Shown piece after piece: positions 29,484 to 37,024 of a stretch of 64,000 nucleotides of DNA. The notes under the pieces are model-generated. The model searched no databases. It was not told where the DNA came from and was given only the letters and a program-made list of their open reading frames with translations. The translations under genes were made by a program, and so were the position numbers. The stretch spans positions 3,472,001 through 3,536,000 of the forward strand of contig NZ_CP014839.1 of NCBI RefSeq assembly GCF_001931675.1. The letters run 5' to 3'. This DNA is from Pandoraea thiooxydans (GTDB taxonomy: Bacteria; Pseudomonadota; Gammaproteobacteria; Burkholderiales; Burkholderiaceae). How positions within the stretch are numbered: position 1 is the stretch's first letter; every line of letters begins with the position of its first letter.

Positions 29484-29935
29484 AAGCGCTTTTTCTCTCG
29501 CACGTGAAGGCCGTTGAAGCGTTTGATCGCTATGTCGAGTGGCGATACCGCCATGGGCATGGCGTGTCGCTGGATCGCCGCGAGTACCATGGTCTGATGC
29601 CGCGCTCAAGGCTCCTCTTGACCCAGACGGGTGGACCGTTCGAGCTGAGTCTGACGCGTCGTGCCAGCCTTGCTGGCGAGCCTAGGGATATTGGGCCGCC
29701 GATAGTCTGCAAAGCTACGTCACCGGTCTGTATCGGGCCGCAGGGCCAGGCAGGAGTACAGCAGTCATTCCGGGCGGAGGACGTTCGCAACCCGGTTGGT
29801 CGCCAACGGGCATTCGCTCGAAACCGTACAGATTCTATTGGGGCATGCCCACCTCGATCACGTGGCCGCGTATCTGGACGTGTCGGAGCAGGAGCAGCCG
29901 ATGCGATCGCCGGGATCGGCCTCGGGGAATGAGGT
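29484..29935 (+). pseudogene. tyrosine recombinase (integrase) remnant, frameshifted
   Basis: Fragments of one integrase appear in successive frames. AVEAFDRYVEWRYRHGHGVS and TQTGGPFELSLTRR come first, then DSLQSYVTGLYRAAG, then SHSGRRTFATRLVANGHSLE and TVQILLGHAHLDHVAAYLDV. The last part is the catalytic C-terminal box (Arg, then LLGHA). At least two frameshifts, near 29.69 and 29.77 kb, break the frame, and the N-terminal part is missing. The expected catalytic Tyr would be in or after AAYLDV. Confidence 0.75.
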
Positions 29936-30020
29936 AGGACCGAGCGATGATTTAGGGGTGACACTACGAATGCTCGCAGCCAATAACTGTGGCAAGGATA
30001 ACCTTGCATCTCGCTGCAAT

Positions 30021-30044
30021 GCGATATACGATATATATATCATG
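30021..30044 (+). promoter_or_regulatory. AT-rich promoter/operator of the toxin-antitoxin pair
   Basis: GCGATATACGATATATATAT then CATG, with inverted GATATA/TATATC halves, 17-40 bp before the antitoxin ATG. It provides -10-like boxes and a plausible ribbon-helix-helix operator for autoregulation. Confidence 0.45.
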
Positions 30045-30060
30045 AAATTGGGGTGTGACA

Positions 30061-30279
30061 ATGAGCCGAATCTTGGTTGATCTGCCTGATTCGCAGATCG
30101 AGGAGTTGGCGGTGATTGTGGAGTCGGAGCAACGCCCTCGAGCGGCCGTTATCCGTGACGCCATCGAGGCATACATCGCGCAACGCAAACGCACGCTTGG
30201 TACCGATGTATTCGGATTGTGGAAGAGCAAAAAGGTCGATGGCCTGACATACCAGCAGGAGCTTCGCTCGGAATGGTAA
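30061..30279 (+). CDS. ribbon-helix-helix antitoxin (VapB-like)
   Basis: A 72-residue CopG/ribbon-helix-helix protein: MSRILVDLPDSQIEELAVIV is the DNA-binding strand-helix, followed by RPRAAVIRDAIEAYIAQRK. The C-terminal tail LTYQQELRSEW is the likely toxin-binding segment. An in-frame GTG six bases earlier is possible, but ATG at 30061 is preferred. Its last codons overlap the toxin start, so translation is coupled. Confidence 0.85.
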   Translation: MSRILVDLPDSQIEELAVIVESEQRPRAAVIRDAIEAYIAQRKRTLGTDVFGLWKSKKVDGLTYQQELRSEW

Positions 30280-30638
30280 AAGCGCTGTTTGACACGAATG
30301 TTCTCATCGACTACCTCGGCGGTATAAGCGCTGCAAAGAAGGAGTTGGGGCGCTACGAATATCGTGCCATCAGCACGATTACGTGGATGGAAGTTCTTGT
30401 TGGTGCTTCCACCGAGGAAGAGAAAGCCATTCGATCGTGGCTCGGCTCATTCGACGTTATTGCAGTTGACAGTGCCATAGCAAATCGCGCGGTTGAAATC
30501 CGCAAGGCAAGGCGAGTTCGTCTTCCTGACGCCATCATTTGGGCAACGGCGCAAGTGCATTCGCTGTTGCTCGTTTCGCGCAATACAAAGGATTTTCCGG
30601 CTGACGAACCAGGCGTTCGAGTCCCATACAAAGTGTAG
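30273..30638 (+). CDS. PIN-domain toxin (VapC-like ribonuclease)
   Basis: A 121-residue PIN nuclease starting inside the antitoxin stop region. The acidic active-site set is present: ALFDTNVLIDYL (Asp), ITWMEVLVG (Glu), RLPDAIIWATA (Asp) and SRNTKDFPADE (Asp). VapC toxins cleave tRNA or rRNA when released from the antitoxin. The pair is intact inside an otherwise decayed region, as addiction modules often are. Confidence 0.9.
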   Translation: MVKALFDTNVLIDYLGGISAAKKELGRYEYRAISTITWMEVLVGASTEEEKAIRSWLGSFDVIAVDSAIANRAVEIRKARRVRLPDAIIWATAQVHSLLLVSRNTKDFPADEPGVRVPYKV

Positions 30639-30652
30639 GAAACAAGGGAAAC

Positions 30653-30829
30653 ATGAAACGGCGAGATCTCTTTGACAGCGCAGGGAATGTGCTCTTGCCG
30701 AAAGTGCCCGTTAATATGGACGATGTCGATCCTGATGATCGGGACGAGCTTGCAGGCATGCGTCGCGGTCTGATGTGCGCAACCGAAGCGCTGGAGCTGC
30801 GTCGCGGGCCTCGCGCACGGCCTGTTTGA
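30653..30829 (+). CDS. hypothetical 58-residue protein
   Basis: ATG at 30653, 14 bp after the toxin gene, preceded by AAGGGAA. It encodes MKRRDLFDSAGNVLLPKVPV, then an acidic stretch (MDDVDPDDRDELAG). I do not recognise it. The C-terminal RRGPRARPV looks like out-of-frame sequence, so it may be a frameshifted remnant whose continuation is the next fragment. Confidence 0.4.
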   Translation: MKRRDLFDSAGNVLLPKVPVNMDDVDPDDRDELAGMRRGLMCATEALELRRGPRARPV

Positions 30830-30965
30830 CCAAGACGGTTCGGTCATCGTGCATTTCAGCAACCTCGAAAGCGCTACGCGGTTCAAAAACTGCCTGGGCT
30901 ACTACTTCGATGACGCGGTCCTGACCGGGATGAAGGTGAAGCGCTTGGACCGGGCAGCAAGTTAA
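30797..30965 (+). pseudogene. orphan C-terminal fragment, hypothetical
   Basis: A second frame reads GLFDQDGSVIVHFSNLESAT, then FKNCLGYYFDDAVLTGMKVK, and stops at 30965. It looks like real protein (balanced composition, phage or plasmid type) but has no start codon or RBS. It overlaps the previous short gene in another frame, which suggests a frameshift or a fusion of remnants. Confidence 0.35.
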
Positions 30966-31090
30966 GCAACGGAAAACGCGGCGCTGCCGATCATGGAGGT
31001 CAGTGCGAGGCCCTTGAAGTCAAAGTAGAAGGGCATCTGGCGCAAGTGCGCCCCGAACGCTAGCCGGTAGCTGGCCGGAGCATGCATCAT
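30962..31090 (-). pseudogene. short C-terminal remnant, minus strand
   Basis: The minus strand reads SYRLAFGAHLRQMPFYFDF then KGLALTSMIGSAAFSVA and stops. It resembles a genuine protein tail but is cut off upstream. Family not recognised. Confidence 0.3.
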
Positions 31091-31430
31091 GACCGACGAG
31101 GAAGCGCTTACAACGCTGATCGATAGCGCGCTCAAAACAATCGAAGGCAATCAAGGAATCAAGCGAGCCGCCGAATCCCTGCACCAGCAGTGTGCGTCCG
31201 GTCGCTTCAACACCGAGCGCGCAACCGAGGTGTTCAAGATCGCCGTCGACAATGCTGTCTGGGAGATGATCAAGGATCGCCCAGTGCGCTCGTCGATGTA
31301 CCGCGATTACCGGAAAAGCGGTCTCGGGGTCGTGTATGCGCGGCAGTTGACGGAAGAGTTCAAGGACCACAGCGGTGCGCGGGATCAGCGGCCACCCCGA
31401 AGGTTTCTCAGATTTCTTCTCGGTGCCTGA
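31089..31430 (+). CDS. hypothetical protein, possibly truncated
   Basis: 113 codons starting MTDEEALTTLIDSALKTIEG. The first about 98 residues (to EEFKDHSGARDQ) look like a soluble helical protein. The Arg-rich end (PPRRFLRFLLGA) looks out of frame, as if the original gene was truncated where the ISL3 remnant begins. No family recognised. Confidence 0.4.
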   Translation: MTDEEALTTLIDSALKTIEGNQGIKRAAESLHQQCASGRFNTERATEVFKIAVDNAVWEMIKDRPVRSSMYRDYRKSGLGVVYARQLTEEFKDHSGARDQRPPRRFLRFLLGA

Positions 31431-31465
31431 GTGCAGGCTTAACAGGAAAACAGGGTTGCAACCAG

Positions 31466-31684
31466 GTGCAGTACGTGGCGATGGACATTTGGCGGCCCTA
31501 CCGCGGCGCCACGCGCGCCGTACTACCGCAGGCGGCCATCGTCATCGACAAGTTCCACGTCGTGCGAATGGCGAATGAAACCGTTGAATCGGCCCGCAAG
31601 GCGATCCGCGCCGACCTGACGACCAACCAGCGTCGCGGGCTGATGCACAACCGCTTTGTCCTGCTCAAACGCGAACGCGATAAC
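31466..31684 (+). pseudogene. ISL3-family transposase fragment
   Basis: Reads QYVAMDIWRPYRGATRAVLP, then AAIVIDKFHVVRMANETVES and NRFVLLKRERD. This is the central DDE region of ISL3 transposases (the MDIW...IDKFH motif). Both ends are missing, and the sequence after KRERD is unrelated. Confidence 0.75.
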
Positions 31685-31789
31685 AACACTGGCACGGCTG
31701 ATAGAGGAAGACGAAATCCGACTCGTTTCAACCACGAAATACGGATGCTCAAATCGGCATAGGGGGTAGCCAATAGGCTACACCCCTGC

Positions 31790-31826
31790 CACACCACCCG
31801 GCATGCGGGTCCGCACCGGGCGGTTC
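31790..31826 (-). ncRNA. group II intron domain V
   Basis: A conserved catalytic hairpin of about 37 bases on the minus strand, starting CGAACCGCCCGGTGCGGACC. It lies directly before the domain VI stem (31761-31788). Confidence 0.75.
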
Positions 31827-31838
31827 GAGAAGTTGAGG

Positions 31839-33218
31839 TCAAGAGAGTCGGGGCACACCCAGGCTGTCGAAATAGGCAATGGTGAGCACACGATTCAGAG
31901 CCAGTCCGCTGTTTCGCCACCAGCAACGGCTGTTCGCCGCGACTCGTCGCGCAATTTCGGTGCTGGCCCCTAGCGCGCTCAATTCCCGGTAGATGGTCGG
32001 GCCGCGTTTCCACTGTTTGAGCTGAATGGCCCGTAACCGGTGACGAAGCCATTCGTCCAGCGTTAGCCAGACCCTCGGCGTTTGCGCCAACCGGTAATAA
32101 GCCCTCCAACCCAATAGGTAGGAGCGCAGTCTTTGCGCTACTTCCAACATGCTGCGCCCGCCACCGCGGCGGGTCAGCTCCCGAATGCGTTGCTTGAACG
32201 TTGCAAGTGCTTTGGTGGCCACTTTACGCTTGATCGCGCCACCCGCTGCCACCCAGAAGCTGTAGCCCAGGAATTTGCGACCGAACACACTCGCCACCGC
32301 GCTCTTGGTCTCGTTGACCCTCAAACGCAGCCGCCCGTACAGCTTTCGCAGCAGCGCCATCACCCGTTCGCCCGCCCGGCGTGAGCGAACGTACACGTTC
32401 GCATCATCCGCGTAGCGAACGAAGCAATGGCCTCGCCGTTCCAATTCCTTATCCACCTCGTCCAGCAGCACGTTTGCCAGCAGCGGCGAGAGCGGTCCGC
32501 CTTGCGGCGTACCCTCATAGCGCTCCTGCACCACGCCATGGCTCATCATTCCCGCGTTCAAGTAGGCTCGGATCAGCCCGATTACGCCAGCATCGCCGAT
32601 ACGCTTCTGTAGGCGGTCGATAAGAATGTCGTGATTGACCCGGTCGAAGAACTTTTCCAAGTCCACGTCCACGACCACCCGGCGGCCCGACTGCACGTAC
32701 GATTGTGCGGCTAACACCGCGTCGTGCGCGCGCCGGCCCGGTCGGAAACCGTAGCTGTGCTCGCTGAATGTGGGATCGAGAATCGGTTGCAGTACTTGCA
32801 GCAACGCCTGTTGGATCAGCCGATCCGTCACCGTCGGGATGCCTAGCTCGCGCTCGCCTCCGTCCGGCTTCGGGATCGTCACCCGTCGTACCGGTTTTGG
32901 CCGGTACGTCCCCCGCAACAGTTCTTCTCGTATCGCAGGCCACGCCGTCACCAGATGTCGCGCAGTCCGGTCAATGTCCAGACCGTCAACTCCCGGCGCA
33001 CCCTTATTGGCCCGCACCCGTTTGAACGCCTGCCGCAGGTTCTCTCTTGTCAAGGCCGCATCTAGCAGCGCTGACCCTGTGTTCTTCGCTTCACGCCGCG
33101 AGCCGCAGGCTTCGTCACTCACGGCTTCTCGCGCAGCTTCACCGCGCGCCGCCACCGCTCGCCCCGCTTGCGCCGGCATCTGACGCCTGGCCTGTTGCGT
33201 CGGCATGTCGTCGAACAC
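31839..33218 (-). CDS. ltrA: group II intron reverse transcriptase/maturase
   Basis: A 459-residue intron-encoded protein. Reverse-transcriptase blocks are visible in order: NKGAPGVDGLDI, IPKPDGGERELGIPTV, FSEHSYGFRPGRRAHDAV, VVDVDLEKFFDRVNHDIL, GTPQGGPLSPLLANVLLDE and the catalytic FVRYADDANVYV. A maturase domain X follows (LRSYLLGWRAYYR). No HNH endonuclease domain is visible at the C terminus, consistent with class C. The frame is intact. Confidence 0.95.
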   Translation of the reverse strand: MFDDMPTQQARRQMPAQAGRAVAARGEAAREAVSDEACGSRREAKNTGSALLDAALTRENLRQAFKRVRANKGAPGVDGLDIDRTARHLVTAWPAIREELLRGTYRPKPVRRVTIPKPDGGERELGIPTVTDRLIQQALLQVLQPILDPTFSEHSYGFRPGRRAHDAVLAAQSYVQSGRRVVVDVDLEKFFDRVNHDILIDRLQKRIGDAGVIGLIRAYLNAGMMSHGVVQERYEGTPQGGPLSPLLANVLLDEVDKELERRGHCFVRYADDANVYVRSRRAGERVMALLRKLYGRLRLRVNETKSAVASVFGRKFLGYSFWVAAGGAIKRKVATKALATFKQRIRELTRRGGGRSMLEVAQRLRSYLLGWRAYYRLAQTPRVWLTLDEWLRHRLRAIQLKQWKRGPTIYRELSALGASTEIARRVAANSRCWWRNSGLALNRVLTIAYFDSLGVPRLS

Positions 33219-33608
33219 TCCTTCTCGTTCGGCCCTTCGCCACTAGCTTCAGTCTCGCCGACCTATCCCGTGACTACTACGGCCTCTGCTGACGCCTCGC
33301 TCCGATTCGACACCGTTGCCCTTTCAGGCATGAGGCGAGGACTCCCCAGGTAAGAGCGCACTCCTTCATCGCACAACCGCTGCATTTACGCTGCTTCGCC
33401 TTGGTCACGAGAGCTTCGCGGTTTCATGCCCGCTCGCCCTGCTAGGCAGCGCCTTCTATGCAGTTCTTGTTCATCGGCTCGCGATTTACGATCCACGCTT
33501 CCTCCCCACACTCGGTCGCCCTCATGCAGTTGCGCTTCGCTTCATTCGCTGTGACCAGCTTGTGGCGGGACTTACACCCGCAGGAGTGCGCCCATGCTGG
33601 GCGCACAT

Positions 33609-33636
33609 AAAAAAGACCTTCGCATCACGAAGGTCT
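33609..33636 (-). terminator. intrinsic terminator of the porin operon
   Basis: AGACCTTCG-TGATG-CGAAGGTCT on the minus strand followed by six T residues, 50 bp after the porin stop. The group II intron begins two bases beyond the T-run. Confidence 0.85.
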
Positions 33637-33687
33637 AGCGGTGCCGGCAATCGCGCGGGCGGCAAGCGGCACCGGAGGAGCCGTTTT

Positions 33688-34779
33688 TCAGAACGAGTGG
33701 TGAATACCGCTGAGCACGACCGTCTGGTTCGCCCCGGAGGCAGGGCCGATGCCGGTGATGTCGGCAACCGCATTGGCCGAGGCGCGTTCATAGAGAACGC
33801 TCGCATAGAACTGCGTGCGTTTGGAAAACGCGTAGACGTCCTGCACGCTGAGTTGGGTCCAGCGCTTGCCTGCGAAATGCGTCGACGACACGCCGGCGCC
33901 GAGCGTATCGGCCGGCGTGAGCTGATAGTTGGCGCCGCCGTCGAGCGCGACATAGCTGCTGCGCTGGTGGTTGGCCGAAATCCGCACGTCGGTCGCCAGC
34001 GCGTGAAAAGTCCAGCGGCCCCACAGGTACGCGGCGCCGGCGCCGGCGATTTTGACGTTGTCCGCCACGAACAGACTGCCCGGCGCGAGTGCCTGGCCGG
34101 CGAACTCGGTCAAGCCCAATCCGCCCGCCAGATTCAGCGGCCGGTCGTTGTAATTTGAGTAGGTCGCCGCCGCCCTGAGCGGGCCGCTCGCATACTTCGC
34201 CGCAAGGCTGTAGCCGGCTGTGGTGTTGGCGCCTGCCCGGTTGCTGAAGCTATACATTGCGCCAAGCGTCAAGCCGCCAAGATTCGGACTGCGATATTTG
34301 ACGGCGTTCGATACCTCGACCGGTACCGTGTTGGCCAGGCCATCGATATTGCCCGGGTGGAACACCGAAAAATTGCCGATGATCTGCGCCGAGGAAAGCC
34401 GCCCCAGCCACTCGAAATTCCAGTCGGTCTGACGCCCGAGCGTGAGGGTGCCGAGCCGCGCATCGGCCAGACCGACAAACGCTTCCCGGTTGAACAGCAC
34501 ACCGGCGCTGGCCAGATTGCCGGTGATCGTCGAAAAGCCCGATTCCAGCCTGAACAGCGCCCGACGCCCGCCGCCAAGATCCTCCGAGCCGCGCAGGCCC
34601 CAGTGATCGGCCCGATAAGTGCCCTGCTCGGCGATGAACGCCGAGTTGCCGCGCAGGTTGCTGACATACCCGACGCCCGCATCCAGACTGCCATACAGCG
34701 TGACATTGCTTTGCGCCAGCGCCAGTGCCGGCAAGGCCAGCCCCGACAACACCAGTGACGACACCATCGTTCGCTTCAT
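33688..34779 (-). CDS. Gram-negative porin (OmpC/OpcP type)
   Basis: A 363-residue general porin with signal peptide MKRTMVSSLVLSGLALPALA, mature start QSNVTLYGSLDAGVGYVSN, the GLRGSEDLGGGRRALFRLESGF block and the terminal strand ending HHSF. Start at 34779 with GGGGAG upstream. It shares one base with the stop of the TSUP transporter gene (TAATG), so it is the last gene of the permease-amidohydrolase-TSUP-porin operon and probably the entry route for the same substrate. Confidence 0.93.
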   Translation of the reverse strand: MKRTMVSSLVLSGLALPALALAQSNVTLYGSLDAGVGYVSNLRGNSAFIAEQGTYRADHWGLRGSEDLGGGRRALFRLESGFSTITGNLASAGVLFNREAFVGLADARLGTLTLGRQTDWNFEWLGRLSSAQIIGNFSVFHPGNIDGLANTVPVEVSNAVKYRSPNLGGLTLGAMYSFSNRAGANTTAGYSLAAKYASGPLRAAATYSNYNDRPLNLAGGLGLTEFAGQALAPGSLFVADNVKIAGAGAAYLWGRWTFHALATDVRISANHQRSSYVALDGGANYQLTPADTLGAGVSSTHFAGKRWTQLSVQDVYAFSKRTQFYASVLYERASANAVADITGIGPASGANQTVVLSGIHHSF

Positions 34780-35507
34780 TACATGCTCCCCGAAAACAAG
34801 GTTTGGATAAGAATCAGAACGCCCGAGATCAATGCGAAACCCAGCACGCACGAGCGCATCACGCGGTCGTCGAGCCGGTGCCGCGCAAAGCGGCTTGCCA
34901 TCACGCCCACGACCATCGCCGGTATCAACGTGATGGCCTGCAGCGCAAGGTGGGCGGTGACCCGGCCGGAGGCAGACAGCAACCCCAGCGAGATGACTTC
35001 TCCCACCGCGAAACACAGCGCAATGGTCGAGCGCAGCGCGGGTCCCGGGTGATACTGGTAGACCAGCGCGAGCGGCGGCCCGCCGATGCCGGTCGCGGTC
35101 TCCGTCACCCCGGTGATCAGGCCCGCAGTCATGAAAGCCTTGCGCCCCGGCGTGAAGGCCGGTGCATAAATCGTCGCCAGCGCGGCGAGAATGGTCGCCA
35201 CGCCGATCAGCAAACTGAGGTCGTGCGCCGAGATGCGCGTGATGATCCAGACGCCGCCGAACGCACCGATGACCCGGCCGGCCGTCACCCAGGTTGCTCC
35301 GCCTCGATCGAGTTCGGGATGCTCTCGCCAGCAGACGTAGGCGTTGAGCGGCAGCATCAGAATGAGGACCGTCACCGGCAGCCACTGCGGTGCCAGCAAG
35401 CCGATCACCGGTGCCACGATCAACCCGAAACCGACCCCGACCGAGCCTTGTACGAAGGCGGCCACGAGCACCACCAGCGACATCGGCAACAGCAATATCC
35501 AGTTCAC
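34779..35507 (-). CDS. TSUP (TauE/SafE) family membrane transporter
   Basis: A 242-residue inner-membrane protein with about eight hydrophobic segments and the two half-repeats typical of TSUP: AAFVQGSVGVGFGLIVAPVI and GLITGVTETATGIGGPPLAL. Starts with GTG at 35507, supported by AGGAGGTG at ideal spacing and a 4-base overlap with the amidohydrolase stop. TSUP members move sulfite, sulfonates, sulfoacetate or organic acids. Its presence in a nucleobase-like operon suggests export or import of a small anion formed in the pathway. Confidence 0.9.
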   Translation of the reverse strand: MNWILLLPMSLVVLVAAFVQGSVGVGFGLIVAPVIGLLAPQWLPVTVLILMLPLNAYVCWREHPELDRGGATWVTAGRVIGAFGGVWIITRISAHDLSLLIGVATILAALATIYAPAFTPGRKAFMTAGLITGVTETATGIGGPPLALVYQYHPGPALRSTIALCFAVGEVISLGLLSASGRVTAHLALQAITLIPAMVVGVMASRFARHRLDDRVMRSCVLGFALISGVLILIQTLFSGSM

Positions 35508-36943
35508 GGCCGCACCTCCTGCGCCGCCGGCAGCAGCGTCGCCCAATCCGCTGCCGGCGATGCACCGTGGATTTTCTGGATCGGCGCTTGCGCGACCACC
35601 GCGCGCGCCGCCTCGGCGGCCTCGGCCATCAGCGCCGCGCCGTCCCAGTCGAGCGGCCATCCCTGCCACAGGCGCAGGTCGCCCGCGACGAACACCGCTT
35701 CGATCTGCGAGCGATTGGCCAGCCGCACCAGTTCCCACGACAGATCCCACGACGGCAGCATCTCGGGCACGTCCAGATCGACCAACAGGAAATCGGCGTA
35801 GTGCCCCGGCGCGATCCTGCCGACCCTCTCGCCCAGCCCGGCCGCTTGCGCGCTACCGGCCGTGGCCAGCGCCAGCCACAGCGCGCCGCCACCGCACGAC
35901 GAATCACCCGCCGCTAGACCGTAGCTCAGACGCTGTGCGGCTTCGGCCGCGTCCATCAGGCGAAACGCGTCACTGCGCGTGCCGTCGGTGCCCAGGCCAA
36001 GACGGATGCCCAGCGCGCTCATCTGCAGCGCCGGGGCCACCGCATTGCCCTTCCACTGGCTGGCCACCGGGTTGTAGCTGACCGCCGCGCCACTGTCGCG
36101 CAGCAAATTCAGCTCGCCTGGCGTCACCAGGCTAGCGTGCGCCAGCAGCGTTTGCGGGCCGAGCGCACCGACCTGCGCGAGCAGCTCGAGCGGGCGCAGG
36201 CGGCGCTGCACCAGCGAACGCTCGACCGAAGCCAGGTGCTCGTTGATATGCGTCTGGAACATCGCGCCCGCTTCGCGGCACAGTGCCGCCACCGCATGCA
36301 GCGTGCCGTCGGCAGCAGCCTCCGGCACCGAGATCGCCAGCGACGGCCGCACCAGCGCGTCGCTCGCCCAGCGCGCCAGATGCGCATCCGCGGCGGCCAT
36401 CACGGCATCGCGCGGCCGCTGCGGCTGTCCGTCGGCGAGATCATTGCAAATCAGGCCGAGCACGCAACGCAGGCCCACCTCGTGGCATGCGGCGGCAATC
36501 GCGCTCACGCTGCCCGGCGATCGCGTGCCGGCGTCGCAAACCGTCGTGAAGCCGCCCCGCAGTGCTTCCCATGCCGCCAGCTTGCTCGACAGTGCCAGCA
36601 TCCTTTCATCCAGGCAGTGCTCCATCGGGACCCAGATGCGGCGGTAGATCTCCGAAGGCTCGCCAAATGCCAGCGCCTTGCCGAACGATTGCGTCAGATG
36701 GTGGTGCGCATCGACGAAGCCCGGCATCATCAGCCGCCCGGGCAGGCGCCGGGCATGCAGCCCCGGATGCGCGGCGGCGACCTCGGCGGCCGGACCGACG
36801 GCATGGAATTTGCCGCCGCTGACGACCACCGCGTGCTCGCGCACGGGCCCGTCGGGCAATAGCAGCCATTCGGGCAACAGCAGCATTTCAGGCGCGCGCA
36901 AACTGTCCGGTGCGCCATTCTTGGTTGGTATCGATAAGTGCAT
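35504..36943 (-). CDS. amidohydrolase, nucleobase/triazine deaminase type
   Basis: A 479-residue metal-dependent amidohydrolase of the cytosine deaminase/TRZ-ATZ group. It shows the N-terminal metal motif FVDAHHHLTQS, ligand His in QTHINEHLASVE, His in LLAHASLV and the Asp of LGTDGTRSD. The DAHHHLTQS form with the following PMEHCLDE resembles 8-oxoguanine and hydroxy-triazine deaminases. The start MHLSIPTKNG at 36943 is preferred over a longer frame. The upstream NCS2 permease suggests a purine- or pyrimidine-like ring substrate. The exact substrate is not decidable from sequence. Confidence 0.85.
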   Translation of the reverse strand: MHLSIPTKNGAPDSLRAPEMLLLPEWLLLPDGPVREHAVVVSGGKFHAVGPAAEVAAAHPGLHARRLPGRLMMPGFVDAHHHLTQSFGKALAFGEPSEIYRRIWVPMEHCLDERMLALSSKLAAWEALRGGFTTVCDAGTRSPGSVSAIAAACHEVGLRCVLGLICNDLADGQPQRPRDAVMAAADAHLARWASDALVRPSLAISVPEAAADGTLHAVAALCREAGAMFQTHINEHLASVERSLVQRRLRPLELLAQVGALGPQTLLAHASLVTPGELNLLRDSGAAVSYNPVASQWKGNAVAPALQMSALGIRLGLGTDGTRSDAFRLMDAAEAAQRLSYGLAAGDSSCGGGALWLALATAGSAQAAGLGERVGRIAPGHYADFLLVDLDVPEMLPSWDLSWELVRLANRSQIEAVFVAGDLRLWQGWPLDWDGAALMAEAAEAARAVVAQAPIQKIHGASPAADWATLLPAAQEVRP

Positions 36944-37024
36944 GAAAGCGTTCCCGCGTGTGTCGAACTCATTGCGCCGGCCGAGCGCTTGCGCCGGCGG
37001 CATCGTGAGGCGTATTGCGATGGA

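Larger units (their letters stand above)
29295..33606. other. decayed mobile-element region
   Basis: This 4.3-kb stretch holds an integrase remnant, a toxin-antitoxin pair, orphan fragments, an ISL3 remnant and a group II intron. Base composition is visibly lower in GC around 29.9-31.1 kb than in neighbouring genes. It reads as an accumulated insertion site between two metabolic regions. Confidence 0.75.
31759..33606 (-). mobile_element. group II intron, probably class C
   Basis: The RNA reads on the minus strand. The 5' end is GTGCGCCCAGCATGGGCGC at 33606, and the maturase gene lies in the domain IV position. Domain V (GAACCGCCCGGTGCGG...) is at about 31790-31826. Domain VI with its GC hairpin is at 31761-31788, ending about 31759. 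The 5' end falls just after the T-run of an intrinsic terminator, the typical target of class C introns. The exact 3' end is uncertain by a few bases. Confidence 0.85.
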
